This document shows positions 31,810-42,707 of a DNA stretch of 64,000 nucleotides, one piece after another. How positions within the stretch are numbered: the stretch's first letter is position 1; the number at the start of each line of letters is the position of its first letter. Origin of the DNA: Prostheceraeus crozeri (lineage: Eukaryota; Platyhelminthes; Polycladida; Euryleptidae); contig CAJQUW010003071.1 of NCBI GenBank assembly GCA_907163375.1, positions 1 through 64,000 on the forward strand, read 5' to 3'. Position numbers and translations under genes: made by a program. The notes under the pieces are model-generated. The model saw nothing but the letters and a program-made list of their open reading frames with translations. It had not been told where the DNA came from and made no database searches.

Positions 31810-34800
31810 TTATGCTAAGACGTCTCCTGAATGTGGTAGTGTGAGTTTAATTCTTTTGGGTGGTGGTATGTTTGTGTCAGGATGTCCATGTGGAAGAGAT
31901 ATGTTATGTTCTAACCAGCACCTCTTATCCTCCCATGCTGAAAGCGCCCGTTTCCTAAAAGTATGAGTTTTGATCTCATGCGACTTAGATTTTAAGATTG
32001 TCATATTGACAAACGTTATATTTTTATTTCTATAGGCTTTCCTGAAATTTTTATGTTTCATGTTAGAGACCAATGACCTTGATATGCCTTTAGCACGCTT
32101 AATACTATCGTCGCTATCCCTTAATTTCATACTGTACATTTTTGGGCGGAGGAGAATCATTTCATCTATTTCCTTCCCTGCTGTCTCATCCTTAAAGCAG
32201 CCAAGTTTTGCCTTATTTTTGATGGAGTAGAGTGGGTGATCAGTAGGATAATTTGATGTATCAAAATATCTTTCTAAAGATTTTCCTACTTCATTGAAAT
32301 TTAAATCTTTTTGAGTGGTAATACCTAAGAAGAAACTATCTGTATCACCACCCAACAAACGAACCTCTTTTACGAGAGGACATGGTTTTAGTATTTTATA
32401 AAAGAGTTGGTACATTTCAAGCTTAGAGTAATCTAGTACAGCTTGGTCAATATAGATGGGCTTGCACAACTCAACTTCAGATTTTATCATTTTAACACCT
32501 ACAAGGTCCTCATCGATAATGTCTCTATCGATGAATAGAGGTGATGATACCAATTTCTTAAATTTTGTAACATCATTGACTAGTTTATAGTTTACATGTT
32601 TTCTAACATCCTCCATCCTCTTACTAAATAGACTATTATTCTTATACTTATAAAAATCTTTTTCAAAATTATTTTGGGCTAGTGCACGTTTGTGGCTGTT
32701 GCTATCAATATATGGTTTGAGGAAGGCTTTCTGTCTAAATTTAATAATGCGGTGAACTCTTTTTAAAATCATGCCCATTTCTAAATAAAATTTTAAGATG
32801 CTAAAGTGAACTAGATAGTTTTCCTTATCATACTGGGTGAGTAAAAGTTTGCGGCAAGGCTTATAGTCGGGTTGACCGCATGATTCTAAATCTTTATGAA
32901 ATTGTTTCATAAAGTCGGAAAACATATCTTTGGTCACTTCACCTGATTCGGGTGCGAGTGGAAAATCTACGGTTTTATGTTTAATATTATTTGGATAGAT
33001 TAGATCTATCTCAAAATAATATCCCCAATCACCTTCATCTGGAATTGCTAGTATGTTAGAAGGGTTGGAGAGATGCTGAATTTCACTATCATCTAACCAG
33101 TTAAACTCAGAGTGAGGGAGTGGTTTGGATGGTGAACTACCATATAAATTATTTTGGTCATAATACTTAAGATGAGTCTGATCATCGCCTACTAATTTTG
33201 ATTTTAACCTTTGTTTATTTACAAATGTGAGACCACCGCGAATTCCTCGCTCAAATAAATTATACATCTCTGGATCTTGTAAGAGATGAATGGTCTCACC
33301 AGTCATTTTAAAAGCAGACTTAAATGACATGGCTGGCAGACTGACAAAGTGGACGGGATCTAACTTATCTTCTTCTAATGCCACTCGTCGAAACTCCTGA
33401 AATACATCAGCCAGCAAAAATACATCTAACTTAAGGTAGGCAATCATATATTCGCCAAATGTATGGCAGTCAAATTTTATCCATGCATCTTGTGCATGAT
33501 CATAATCTTCGGTCTTACATTCTGCGCCGCTCAAATCATTTTTAAATTTATCTATGGGCGGAAGAGAAGTCTCGCCGAGTTTACTAATCGTATCAAAATA
33601 TGCATATGGAAAGACTCCTTTCCGTGTGATGACTTCATCGGTTAGATTTGGATATTGTTTCTTCAGATTTTGTGTTAGTGGAAGAGACTTTAGATTTTGT
33701 ACGAGAGAGGCCAGTGATGCAGTCATAAATTGGTAGGAATCTAAAAATTTTATATCAAAATAGACCGTCTTATTTTCTTTAGTTTTATCAACAGGCACTT
33801 TTGCTGTCATGGCCATAAACTTCTCTCTCGTTTGTGCTATTACATCAAGCTTCCACTCTTTCATTTGACCTAAACCTCCTTTTATTATCATATGGCTGTC
33901 GTAGCCCTTGAAATTATGGAAAATGACGGGTAATGTACGCCGTTTCATCCTAAGTGAAAAATTGCATTTTGAACATAGTGCGTTTCTAAATTTACCAGTG
34001 ATGTGATCATGGTCGCGCACTTTCTTAATCTTATCATCATCAAATGTTTTCCTACATTTGAGGCAAACGTTGCAACTATCAAATTTTGCTTGATCATCTG
34101 CTGTCATATGCAATGATCTGCGATAGAGTTCACCATCATACTTTTGTTGAAATTTTACAGCCTGTTCGAGGAATTGTAGGAATTGGTAAATACAATCCTC
34201 ACCTTGCCAGACGTGCATTTTATTTTTTCTATTTTGGAAATGGTCATGCCATACTTCATAGCAGGAAATGGCTGCTGCTCGATGGGTGTTATCATCGATA
34301 TAGCATTCGATGTCGGCATAGATGACACGAAGAGGACTTAGTTCATCGCCATTCTCTCTATATGAAAACTCCTTATCTTTGGGCATGCGCTCCATTTGTA
34401 GTTTACCTCGCTTACACCATTCGTAATGAGTTTCAAATTTGTTTTTACTCCTAAAGTTCTGAATGCATCTGTCACAGTAATAAATCTCTGATGAGCTAGA
34501 ATTTCTTAGGTGGTGGTATAAGCGAGAAATTTTGGGAATACCGCAGTAGTGCCATTCCTCACTATCATCCTGTCTTACTAATAAAAGGTTGACAACGTGG
34601 TCATAACAACTCGAACGCGAGTTGTAGCGGACACCCTTCAATCCCTTTTCCCAAACATGGAGAACTATTTTAATGTTGTTCAATTTTTCAAATTTTTCTA
34701 TATCTTTAATTTTCATATCTTCACTATTGCAGTCATCAAACTTTAATTCATTCTCCCACTGTTGATACTTACTCTTACGGTATCGGCTATACTGTACATC

Positions 34801-35775
34801 ATTATAGTGGAGAACGGAGAGGACGGCATACTTAAAACATTGGGATTCGCAATCTGACTGCTGCTTTATTTCTTAAATTTTTCGGAAGTTTAAAGGAGCC
34901 TGTTCCAGAGTAGTTCTCTAATAGAGTGATTTTAATCATGGCGGTCTCAATACCATCAAAAACGGGTCCATTATCACGCTCGTTAAATTTATCTATGTTT
35001 AATTTTAACCCTTGGATATGAAAATTTATTCAAGACTCGCAGTCTACAACTTCGGTTGCAGGAGAGGAGGGTATGTGAAACTCCAACCTCTCTACTATTT
35101 GACCAGTATGGTGGTCGATTTTTACATATCTTATTTTGAGATAGATGAGCGCCTTCATTCTAAAATTGACTAAATTGTTGAAGAGCGCACCAATCAAAGA
35201 TGAATTTTGATGAAACCATTCTTCAAAGTCAGTAATGGTTTCTGAGGATTCCATCTGGTAGTTCCTCACTAAATTATTTATCGACACTTCAGAGAGTCGG
35301 ATAGAGTAACTATCGTCACTGTGTGTATGTCGAAGTCTATGTGAAGATAGTTCAAAATGTGACTCAAAAGACTGAATGCATAAATCGCAAGAAAAGGAGA
35401 CATCGTTAACAGAATCATCCCACCTTCGGAGATTGATGCTGACTTAGTTCTACAAACACCTCGCTTGATGTGTCGGACGAGATCACGCTTCCTCGTGAAG
35501 ATGTGCCCACAGTCAGCACATTCCCGATCGTTGCATTCCCTCGACAATGTTGACATGGACTCGCTCGAGATGGAACTGGTATCACCTGAAAGAGAAATCA
35601 TTCTATCATCTCTGTTCAAGTCTCAGTGTATTGTTACAACCTACCTTGACTCAACAACTCTAAACTTTCCTCGAGAAGGGAGGGCGTTGGTGATGAAGTT
35701 GATGCCTGATATTGAGGAAGATGCTATTAGCCACACGTTTGAGGGAGATGAGTGAAGAAATTTTCAACTTACCAT
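31810..35775 (-). pseudogene. polB: Family B DNA polymerase with three breaks, spliced 5' end (copy C)
   Basis: Predicted ATG at 35775-35773, exon 2 at 35705-35645 and exon 3 from 35585. Introns are 67 and 59 bp, exactly as in copies A and B. Breaks relative to B: one base lost near 35420 in a C-run between the two N-terminal fingers, the shared TGA at 35030-35032, and an 8-base deletion near 34855 just before the CFKYAVL module. The last 968 codons (34716-31810) are open and contain every exonuclease and polymerase motif. Small private changes from B include S-P-S-K for S-L-S-K after motif A and S-K-R-M-E for G-K-T-M-E in motif B, which alters a normally conserved residue. Confidence 0.93.
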
Positions 35776-36049
35776 TTGAACGAAATTATGTTTAAGGTTG
35801 ATACTTCAACAAGATAGAGACTTCACTCAAATTTGGAATTCACGAGAGAGCAGTTCACTTGTACGCCTCAAATATAGAATTCGCCAGAGAACACTTCACT
35901 TATACGTCTCAAAGACAGAGCGAAATGACGCGAATGTCACTTTACATATATACTTTCATATTCATCATTCATTGGCTGTTCATTCTGATTGGTTGCTTGT
36001 TGATACTTAAGAATTAGAAAACATTTCAAAGTTATTATTCACAGTCAAC
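35776..36049. promoter_or_regulatory. Divergent promoter, PolB / acidic protein (copy C)
   Basis: Two tandem ~45 bp repeats ending TTCACTTRTACGYCTCAAA (about 35835-35915), an ATATATA box near 35948 and CCAAT-type elements near 35970-35998. The region is nearly identical to the arm B region read in reverse. Confidence 0.6.
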
Positions 36050-36500
36050 ATGACAAGCCCTCCGACAACACCAAACACAAAATTCTCTTCTCCATGCTCA
36101 ACACCAAAGGCGCTCGTTGCACCAAACGCTCCAACGAAGGGAAAGGTAGAGAAGGTGTACCGACTGGACAATATCAGAAAGTTGTCATTACCAGCGGATG
36201 AGGAAGAGGAGAGTGTATGTGAGAAGGAGTGTCCCGACTTAACAGGCGTGAGGTGGAAGTATCTCCAGTACGATACTGACGATGTGATGGAGATCACCAG
36301 CACCAAATTCCTCCACCAATTATGGGAGTGGTACACCCCCTAACTCCCAGCCACGAACTATGGCGGAGTGGAAGGATATCGACAAAGTGAGGCTTGCAGC
36401 GGAAGAACGATTAAAGCAAGTGAACTGTTTTTGTTATCTATGTGAAGCCAGACTCTGGGACGATATTGACGATGAAGACCTTTTGAAATACATGCCATAA
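36050..36500 (+). pseudogene. Acidic small protein, frameshift near the middle (copy C)
   Basis: Same gene as 8247-8642. It is open from ATG 36050 (MTSPPTTPNTKFSSP) to 36343, where an extra C in the run at 36336-36340 shifts the frame right after LHQLWEWYTP. The C-terminal CFCYLC region survives in another frame up to the TAATAAA. Arm B is intact here but broken at its start, so the two arms carry complementary lesions. Confidence 0.75.
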
Positions 36501-36647
36501 TAAATTTTTATTTCATATTATCTTTGCTTTCATACTGACTTACTTGAATGGGGCTTCAGTGGATGATTTAACCATGTATACTTTTTCATTTGGAAATAGT
36601 AGCACGCTTAGTCTAACTTGTAAATCTTATAACATTTCATATGGGCG

Positions 36648-37273
36648 ATGATGATAGATGAAATAGTGTCAAATAAAATTAAGATAGCTTACACTTCTGA
36701 TACAGGGATAGCAATCGACTGCGATCCATGTGTAAAGAGCTTGTTAGACTACGGAAGAGAGAAGTGTGTTATGTTGCGTGTGGCGCGTGAGTGTCCTCCC
36801 ATTTCATTCCATTCATCAATTCGTCTCATTGATAGAGACAGGTAGAACTCATGGTTCTCATAACGTATGCAATGGAAAGTTTTAGGCAACCTTCGACAGT
36901 TGGCTAAATGTCGCCCTGGCGCGAATGCATACTACGTTGAGACAGAGGCAATCACTTGCAAACATGACGCAGAGAGGTTTAACAAGATTGACCATTGCCG
37001 AATGTCCCTTGCGGTATACATAGCTACGGGTTTCACCGCCACCCTTTACAGGAACGCCCGTCGAAAGGAAGTATTACACCGAACTTCATTTGCAACGTTC
37101 AAGTTGACTGATAGCAGATTCAACTTAATGATAGTATTCGCCAGTCCGAAGACTGCCCAGGCAAACCGCGTGGAGGTTCTATCATGTCTTGCCCCATGGT
37201 GGCCCTTAAGAGAGCCGGTGGTTCGTTCTCGGGAGTCGTCATCAGCAATCTTACTCCATACCGATTCTGCTGA
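36648..37273 (+). pseudogene. Spliced small protein of unknown function, frameshift in exon 2 (copy C)
   Basis: Exon 1 is 36648-36786, the intron 36787-36885 (99 bp, GTGAGT...TTTTAG) and exon 2 starts at 36886, as in copies A and B. One G is missing near 37160 (CCCAGGCAAACC against CCCAGGGCAAACC), so the final 30-40 codons shift. The altered frame then runs antisense through the 88 aa gene without a stop until 37457, which is meaningless coding. Confidence 0.7.
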
Positions 37274-37517
37274 GAGAGAGTCGAAACCGTTCAACCTCAG
37301 CAGTGTCGACTTCAATGCTAGTTGGTATGTGAGTGGAGGGTGGAATGTAGCGCCATTCCATTGGATTGGCAACACTTGCTGTCATCGCATTGCCAATCTG
37401 AGCAAGATTGTTGTGAACTCTGACTTGCTCCTCTATTCTAGCAAATTCATTAAATAAATTTCGCGGTCTTAACTGCGGTCCGCGAGGAGAGTTGACTGCA
37501 GCGTTTGGTGTCTCCAT
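37251..37517 (-). CDS. 88 aa protein of unknown function (copy C)
   Basis: Open and near-identical to the arm B copy; differences include Leu4 to Pro (METPNAAV) and a Pro to Ala near residue 48. The TATA box lies just upstream on the minus strand (TATATAAA, near 37556-37549) followed by the same (CATTT)n leader. It is again flanked by the ~150 bp duplicates (about 37080-37232 and 37567-37718). Function unknown. Confidence 0.55.
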   Translation of the reverse strand: METPNAAVNSPRGPQLRPRNLFNEFARIEEQVRVHNNLAQIGNAMTASVANPMEWRYIPPSTHIPTSIEVDTAEVERFRLSLSRIGME

Positions 37518-37853
37518 GATTGAAATGAAATGAAATGAGAGGTAGTGGTTTATATACCCCTCTAAGGCGACGCAACGTTCAAGTTGACTGATAGCAGATT
37601 CAACTTAATGATAGTATTCGCCAGTCTAAAGACTGCCCAGGGCAAACCGCGTGGACGTTCTATCATGTCTTGCCCATGGTGGCCCTTATGAGAGCCGTTG
37701 GTTCGTTCTCGTCGTATCTGAAAATAGAAAGAAAAATAGATGAAATTATATTCAAGTGATAGAGATGATATTAACTTACCATAAATCAATTCAACCGGTT
37801 CGTTGAACCTTCGATGGTGGTGGCTGAGGCAAGTATTTGGCCGGCAGTTTCCG

Positions 37854-38885
37854 CTAACGGTGGCGTAATTCTTTGATGTCACCATCATGTTTTATTGAGA
37901 GATGAAGGCAGCGCATCTCCGCCATCGCCCCATCGTAGCACTCGAATGTGGTATCCAAGTCCTCACTCTCAAGGATGACGCTGTCGACGATTCTGCTCTT
38001 GATGATGGGAATGTGGAGCGTTGTTCGTCTCTCTTCTTTCTTCTGACTCTCAGTCAGGCTAGTCTTTAGTTGCTCGATTTTTAAATTTGACACCTCTTCC
38101 TGAGCTTTTAGTGATTTTATGTACGTCGCCTGCTCTTCAACTCGTTTTTCGCTGGCAAGCGCCCTTTCGCGGAAAGGTTCTAAGTTAATTACTTGGGTCT
38201 TGAGGGCCCGAATCTCGGCTACCTGACCCTTCAGGTGGAAATTGTCATCCCTAAGGGCCAAACATTCGTTTTTGTAACGAGTGAGCTCATCTTTTAATTT
38301 CGTGAGTGCATATTCCTGGCTCACTTTTGCGATCTGCTCATCCTTATTCCAGCTGTTCATCTGCTGCTTAATCCCCTTCTTTACTGGGGAAGGTGCGATC
38401 ACTTTCTTTTTCGGGGAAGACTGATTTGTCGGTTTTCCTATCTCTTCCGCGTTTTTAGTGATGACGACCTCCTCAGAATCGGAGTCATCTGAGCTGTCCA
38501 AATCGCTTAGTGGGGCCTTCTCTTCTGCTGTCGATGAGGTAGTGACCGAAGCAACAGGTTCCAAAATTGTTGCAATAGCCTCTTGTAGTGCTGCGTCTAG
38601 ATCGACTGTTTCTTCGTTGAAGAAGGGCGCGGTCACTTTGCCGATGTCTGATGTTGTATAATTGTTAGCCTTTTTGACCGGACATTCGGCGTGGGCGATG
38701 TAAAATGCCTCATGCTCCTTGCCTTTTAAAAATTTCAGGCAATGTGTACAGCCGGAAATAACGGCTCTTTCCTCGTGAAAGTGAGGAGTATTCTTATACT
38801 TGTTAATGTGGCGTTTGAATTCGCCACCTCTCTTTATTTCTCCGCAAGAGCACTTTTTAAATAAAAATTTTGAGTTGCCTCCCAT
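37854..38885 (-). CDS. Zinc-motif plus coiled-coil protein, 343 aa (copy C, intact)
   Basis: The translated sequence matches copy B with no difference found by eye. Start at ATG 38885 after the predicted acceptor (38902). It has the same Cys/His N-terminus, Ser/Asp run, basic linker, coiled coil and HIPIIKSRIVDSVIL block. It is striking that this gene is undamaged in all three copies while PolB and the WEVG genes are broken in all three. Confidence 0.75.
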   Translation of the reverse strand: MGGNSKFLFKKCSCGEIKRGGEFKRHINKYKNTPHFHEERAVISGCTHCLKFLKGKEHEAFYIAHAECPVKKANNYTTSDIGKVTAPFFNEETVDLDAALQEAIATILEPVASVTTSSTAEEKAPLSDLDSSDDSDSEEVVITKNAEEIGKPTNQSSPKKKVIAPSPVKKGIKQQMNSWNKDEQIAKVSQEYALTKLKDELTRYKNECLALRDDNFHLKGQVAEIRALKTQVINLEPFRERALASEKRVEEQATYIKSLKAQEEVSNLKIEQLKTSLTESQKKEERRTTLHIPIIKSRIVDSVILESEDLDTTFECYDGAMAEMRCLHLSIKHDGDIKELRHR

Positions 38886-38901
38886 TTTGTACCTTATGTA
38901 T

Positions 38902-39616
38902 CTGCAAAGGAAGGATGAAATAGAATTACTAACAGGCGACATTGGCAGTCATCCTTATAATCATACAGCTAAATTGTGAGATTGGTGGAAAGTGTCGAAC
39001 CTTTGAATCCGTTACAGGCATTACTCAGAGGGGATCTTATCCCAACTCCAAGGCCTCGGCCCACAAATCCAACCTCCCGCGGACAGAGCGTGCGTCATAT
39101 CACTGTGTTGGTATCCGGACCCCGATTTTGACATGAAAACCAGTGGATTGTTTACAAAGGTTGCAAATTCCAAGCCGAAGCTCGCCTCCCACAACTTTAT
39201 AAATGTCTTAGTTGAATTCAGCAGGGTCGAAAACCCCAGAAAACCTCCAAAACTAGTGAATTTAAATTTTTCAACTTTTTAACACTACTTATGAAATTTT
39301 ATAAGTAATCTATCACTTAGGGCAGGTCAATAGCGACCGAACCTTTTTTGAATCAAGTCAAACGGACTTGTAGAAGCAAAGTTACAAGCCTTTAAAGTTT
39401 TGGAGTCTTTTATGGCCTGGAGACGAAGGCCATCTCCTGGCTAACCTCTAAGTCTGACGCCTTAGCTGATATCAGCAATGAAATTTTCTAAGTCGGTTTC
39501 TTACAGAAACCCGGAATTTGGAATGTCCGAAGCTATCATCGGAGCTCAGAGAGACGACTTACCGTTGACAATCTCTCGTATGAATGTCAAGTCTCTGTCG
39601 GTTCCCAGCTTATATA
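38902..39616 (-). promoter_or_regulatory. TATA box and 5' leader intron of the coiled-coil gene (copy C)
   Basis: TATATAAG on the minus strand at 39616-39609, a GTAAGT donor near 39562 and an acceptor ending at 38902. It mirrors arm B base for base apart from a few substitutions. Confidence 0.65.
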
Positions 39617-39721
39617 GTTTGTGGCGATCAGCTGATGACGTAATACCCATCATCCAAAAACTTAAAACGCTTCTATCATCGATTCTGGAGGTCCGATTGA
39701 GCTGGAAATATACCATTTCCA

Positions 39722-40645
39722 TGTAGAATTTGACGCTGAATCCAAATCTGGCCTCCGTTTTCCTATCCGATGCTTCGTTTTGGCTGTACAGCAGGCAGCC
39801 ATCGCAAAAATTCTAACTCGTTTTTTCGACAATCTCCCAAAATCTTAAATGGCGTCTCACATCTAAACGAAGACAGATATGAACAAGGCGATTCTTTCAG
39901 TGAATTTGTCTCACTCTTAGCTTTCAAACGAGCTATGGCACGACTAAATCTGTCCACTGAAAGCCAAGATCGAAGCTAGCTCTCCAGAGAGGGGGAGGTC
40001 AGCGAAACTTTTTCTCTCCGATTGACTTGAAACTCACCATGTCGATAGAGAATTTCATGCTGATTCCAAATCTGAAATCCGTTTTGCTCTCCGATGCTTC
40101 GTTTTGGCGCTACAGCCCAAAACGTCCAAAATTCTAACTCTGTCGTTTTTCGCCAATCTCCCAAAATCTTAAATGGCGTCTCACATCTAAACGAAGACAG
40201 ATATGAACAAGCCGATTCTTTCAGTGAGTTTGTCTCACTCTTAGCTTTCAAACGAGCTGTAGCACAACAAAATCCGTCCACTGGAAGCAAAGTTGGAAGG
40301 TCGGTGCCGAGGGGGGGGGACGTCAGCGAAAATTTTTCTCTCAGATTGCGTTCAAACTCACCATACCGATGCAGAATTTCACGCTGAATCCGAATCTGGT
40401 CTCCGTTTTCACATCCGAGCACTCCTTTCACTCGAAACAGCCCATTTTACAACCCAACATTCAGCAGATTGCACGAATCCTGGCGGTCGCCCAAGTCCAC
40501 CACGACACTCTGTCGTTCCAGAGGGGGGGAGTCAGACTCGAAGCACCACGGCGGCCGACCACGACACTCTGTCGTTCCAGAGGGGGGGGACGTCAGCGAC
40601 GGCGGCCATCTTGCGCGGTCCAGAAGTGGAGTTTTACTTACTACT
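39722..40645. repeat. Terminal G-run tandem array, arm C, plus outer flank
   Basis: Two ~322-bp units (CGAAGACAGATATGAACAAG at about 39879 and 40193; G-runs near 39991 and 40311, each followed by GTCAGCGAAA) are followed by two hairpin modules (CCACGACACTCTGTCGTTCC then G7-G8) at 40498-40589. The last 50 bases (40596-40645) match 13256-13308 next to copy A. Arm B has one fewer unit portion. Confidence 0.85.
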
Positions 40646-42707
40646 GACACAAGGTTGGTTAACATCTTCCACGCCATCTGCCTCTCGTCATTGGCGTGTA
40701 GGTTATCTAGGTTGATCTCACTTCCATCGTGATTCTTGATGATCTCCAAAGGCAATTCAATAAAAAAATTGACCTCTGTCATCTCTATCTTAATATTCCA
40801 AAATATAGAGACATTTTCAAGTATTAATGAGAAAGCAATCAAAGTCATGTGAGGTCGATCTTCCATCACGGATAAGATAGCCTTAGGCTTTTACGTCAAT
40901 ATGACAACTATTCCAGTGACAGAGTGTACACAGAAGCTTTCACCTGATCCGCATTGTAGTTTTTCACCGTACCTAATTAATGTGCCTCCTCGGAGGCATC
41001 TTTGAAAGGAAGATCATTATTACATTTTAGCTTTATTATTGAAACAAAATAGAACGGACAGTGTTTCAGACGTAAATTTATATGTAAAGACATCAACTGA
41101 TTAGGCATTTTGTTTATTTAAGATCAATGAAACTGATATTGCTGTAATTAGAATTACACATGCCTACATGTTTGTCGAGTGACCCAACGACAAAATATTT
41201 CTGAAATGGAAGTTTTACATAGATCATGGATGGCTGCAAAATAGAGAAAATTAAGAAGTCGATGGTTTATAATAGAAGGAAGTCTTCATAGAACTCTTTT
41301 GTGAGGTTTAAGCACCTATATAATTATTTCAGATATCAAAGACTGCCTCCTGGGGACATTTTGATACTTTTCAAATTTCAACTTTTCAGTGTTAAGGTAC
41401 ATCAATATTCTAAATCTTAATCATTGGAAAACGACGATAATTACCAATATTGGATGAAGCTCTCTCAGTTCGTTGAACAGCTCAATGAAAATCATTGTAG
41501 CCTGCTTCAAAAACCACTTATCAATATTATACTCCATGAACTCAATATTGAACTCCATTACATGCAATAAAGTTCAAAGCTTCTCAATGTATTTGATTTT
41601 CAACACCCATTTTCTCTAGTTGCAACTTTTTTATAAACAATCATGTTTCTTGATGTATTTGCTAGCAGTCACGAGTTTCTGAAGCGCATTGATTGCGCTA
41701 AATGCAGAGAAGCTATGAAAATATAAGCACGTTGTGGATGAAGCACAACGTAATCTAGGGCCTACATTGACAGCAGTAAAGCTGCAATCAAATTATTTAT
41801 CAAATACTGCATTGCTGGTAGATCTAAGATTTGTCAATCTATTAAGTAATTATGTAGCAATAAGCTATGGGCATGCATCCGTATCACTGCAAGATGATTA
41901 TCATACACGTATTATGTATGATATCATATATGTACACACGTATCATAATATGTACATGTACATAATGCATATAGACCTTTTGCCTAGCTATACGCAGGCT
42001 ACAACTTCATGAAAATTAAATTGAAAGTTAGTGTGATCAAAAAGAATTAACGGAGGAAGTTTTTATAGAATCACCTCATTCATTTCTTGGGCCTTTGCAG
42101 TGCTTCATTCATCTCAGAAACAGTCCTGACGAGCTGATGGAAATGGCATCTTTCCTGAGAGGTACGATTTTCCCCAATCAATTTTGAAAAAGTTTACCAA
42201 CATTCGCGTTGGATTTGATTATATCCTACATCCCTTGATTTCTTCTGATTTGTCAAATGAAATCCTTCTTCGCATCCTTCATTCCTTCTAGATCTTTCTT
42301 CGAGAAATATGCTTTTGCATGGTAGGAGTTGCTCATACAAAAAGCTCAAAATTGATGGTACGGAATGCATGCATGGTTCCTCATGTCCTTCATGCATCTT
42401 TGGCGTCCTCAAATCTAATTGACCCTGTCGGCACTTCCTTGTTAACATCGATTCCACGGGAATGTTTAAAGTATTAGCAACCACATTTGATATTAAATTT
42501 TATCATGGCTGTGAGTTTGTGGAGGTTCTCCTATTAAGCTGGTTGAAAAGGTCAATATGAACTGGCTGTCCTTCAAATCTTTCAATGTCACAGCCAGTAT
42601 CTCGAGATCACCCAATGTCACAGTTGCAAAGTATCCCTCTTCAGATTCCTCTCGCTGAGTATTTCTTCAATGTATATTTTAATCGTATATTTTAATGTAT
42701 ATTATAA
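40646..42707. other. AT-rich DNA without recognised genes
   Basis: Only short unbiased ORFs are present. A small TA-rich patch with repeated GTACA/TACATG words lies at 41930-41970. No repeat family was identified. Confidence 0.5.

Larger units (their letters stand above)
20400..40589. repeat. Giant inverted repeat: two ~9.8-9.9 kb arms around a 496-bp spacer
   Basis: Arm B (20400-30173) and arm C (30670-40589) are reverse complements over their whole length. Matching pairs include the PolB start 25059/35775, PolB stop 29033/31810 and coiled-coil gene start 21949/38885. Paired coordinates sum to about 60834-60843 across the inner 9 kb and to about 60985 in the outer array, where arm C is about 150 bp longer. 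The arms differ by scattered substitutions and a few indels. The spacer 30174-30669 occurs only once and corresponds to copy A positions of about 2352-2855. Confidence 0.97.
30174..40589 (-). mobile_element. Virus-like PolB element, copy C (spacer and right arm)
   Basis: Gene content mirrors copy B, in inverted orientation. It carries more private damage than B: a 1-base loss and an 8-base loss in PolB, a 1-base gain in the acidic protein gene and a 1-base loss in the spliced small gene. The coiled-coil and 88 aa genes remain open. Confidence 0.9.

Noticed and set aside
20400-40589. The palindrome as a missed-adapter or chimeric-read artefact.
   Set aside because: A technical mirror would have near-zero spacer and error-level differences. 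Here the spacer is 496 bp, the junction has microhomology, and each arm has its own substitutions and array length. Read-level confirmation is still needed.
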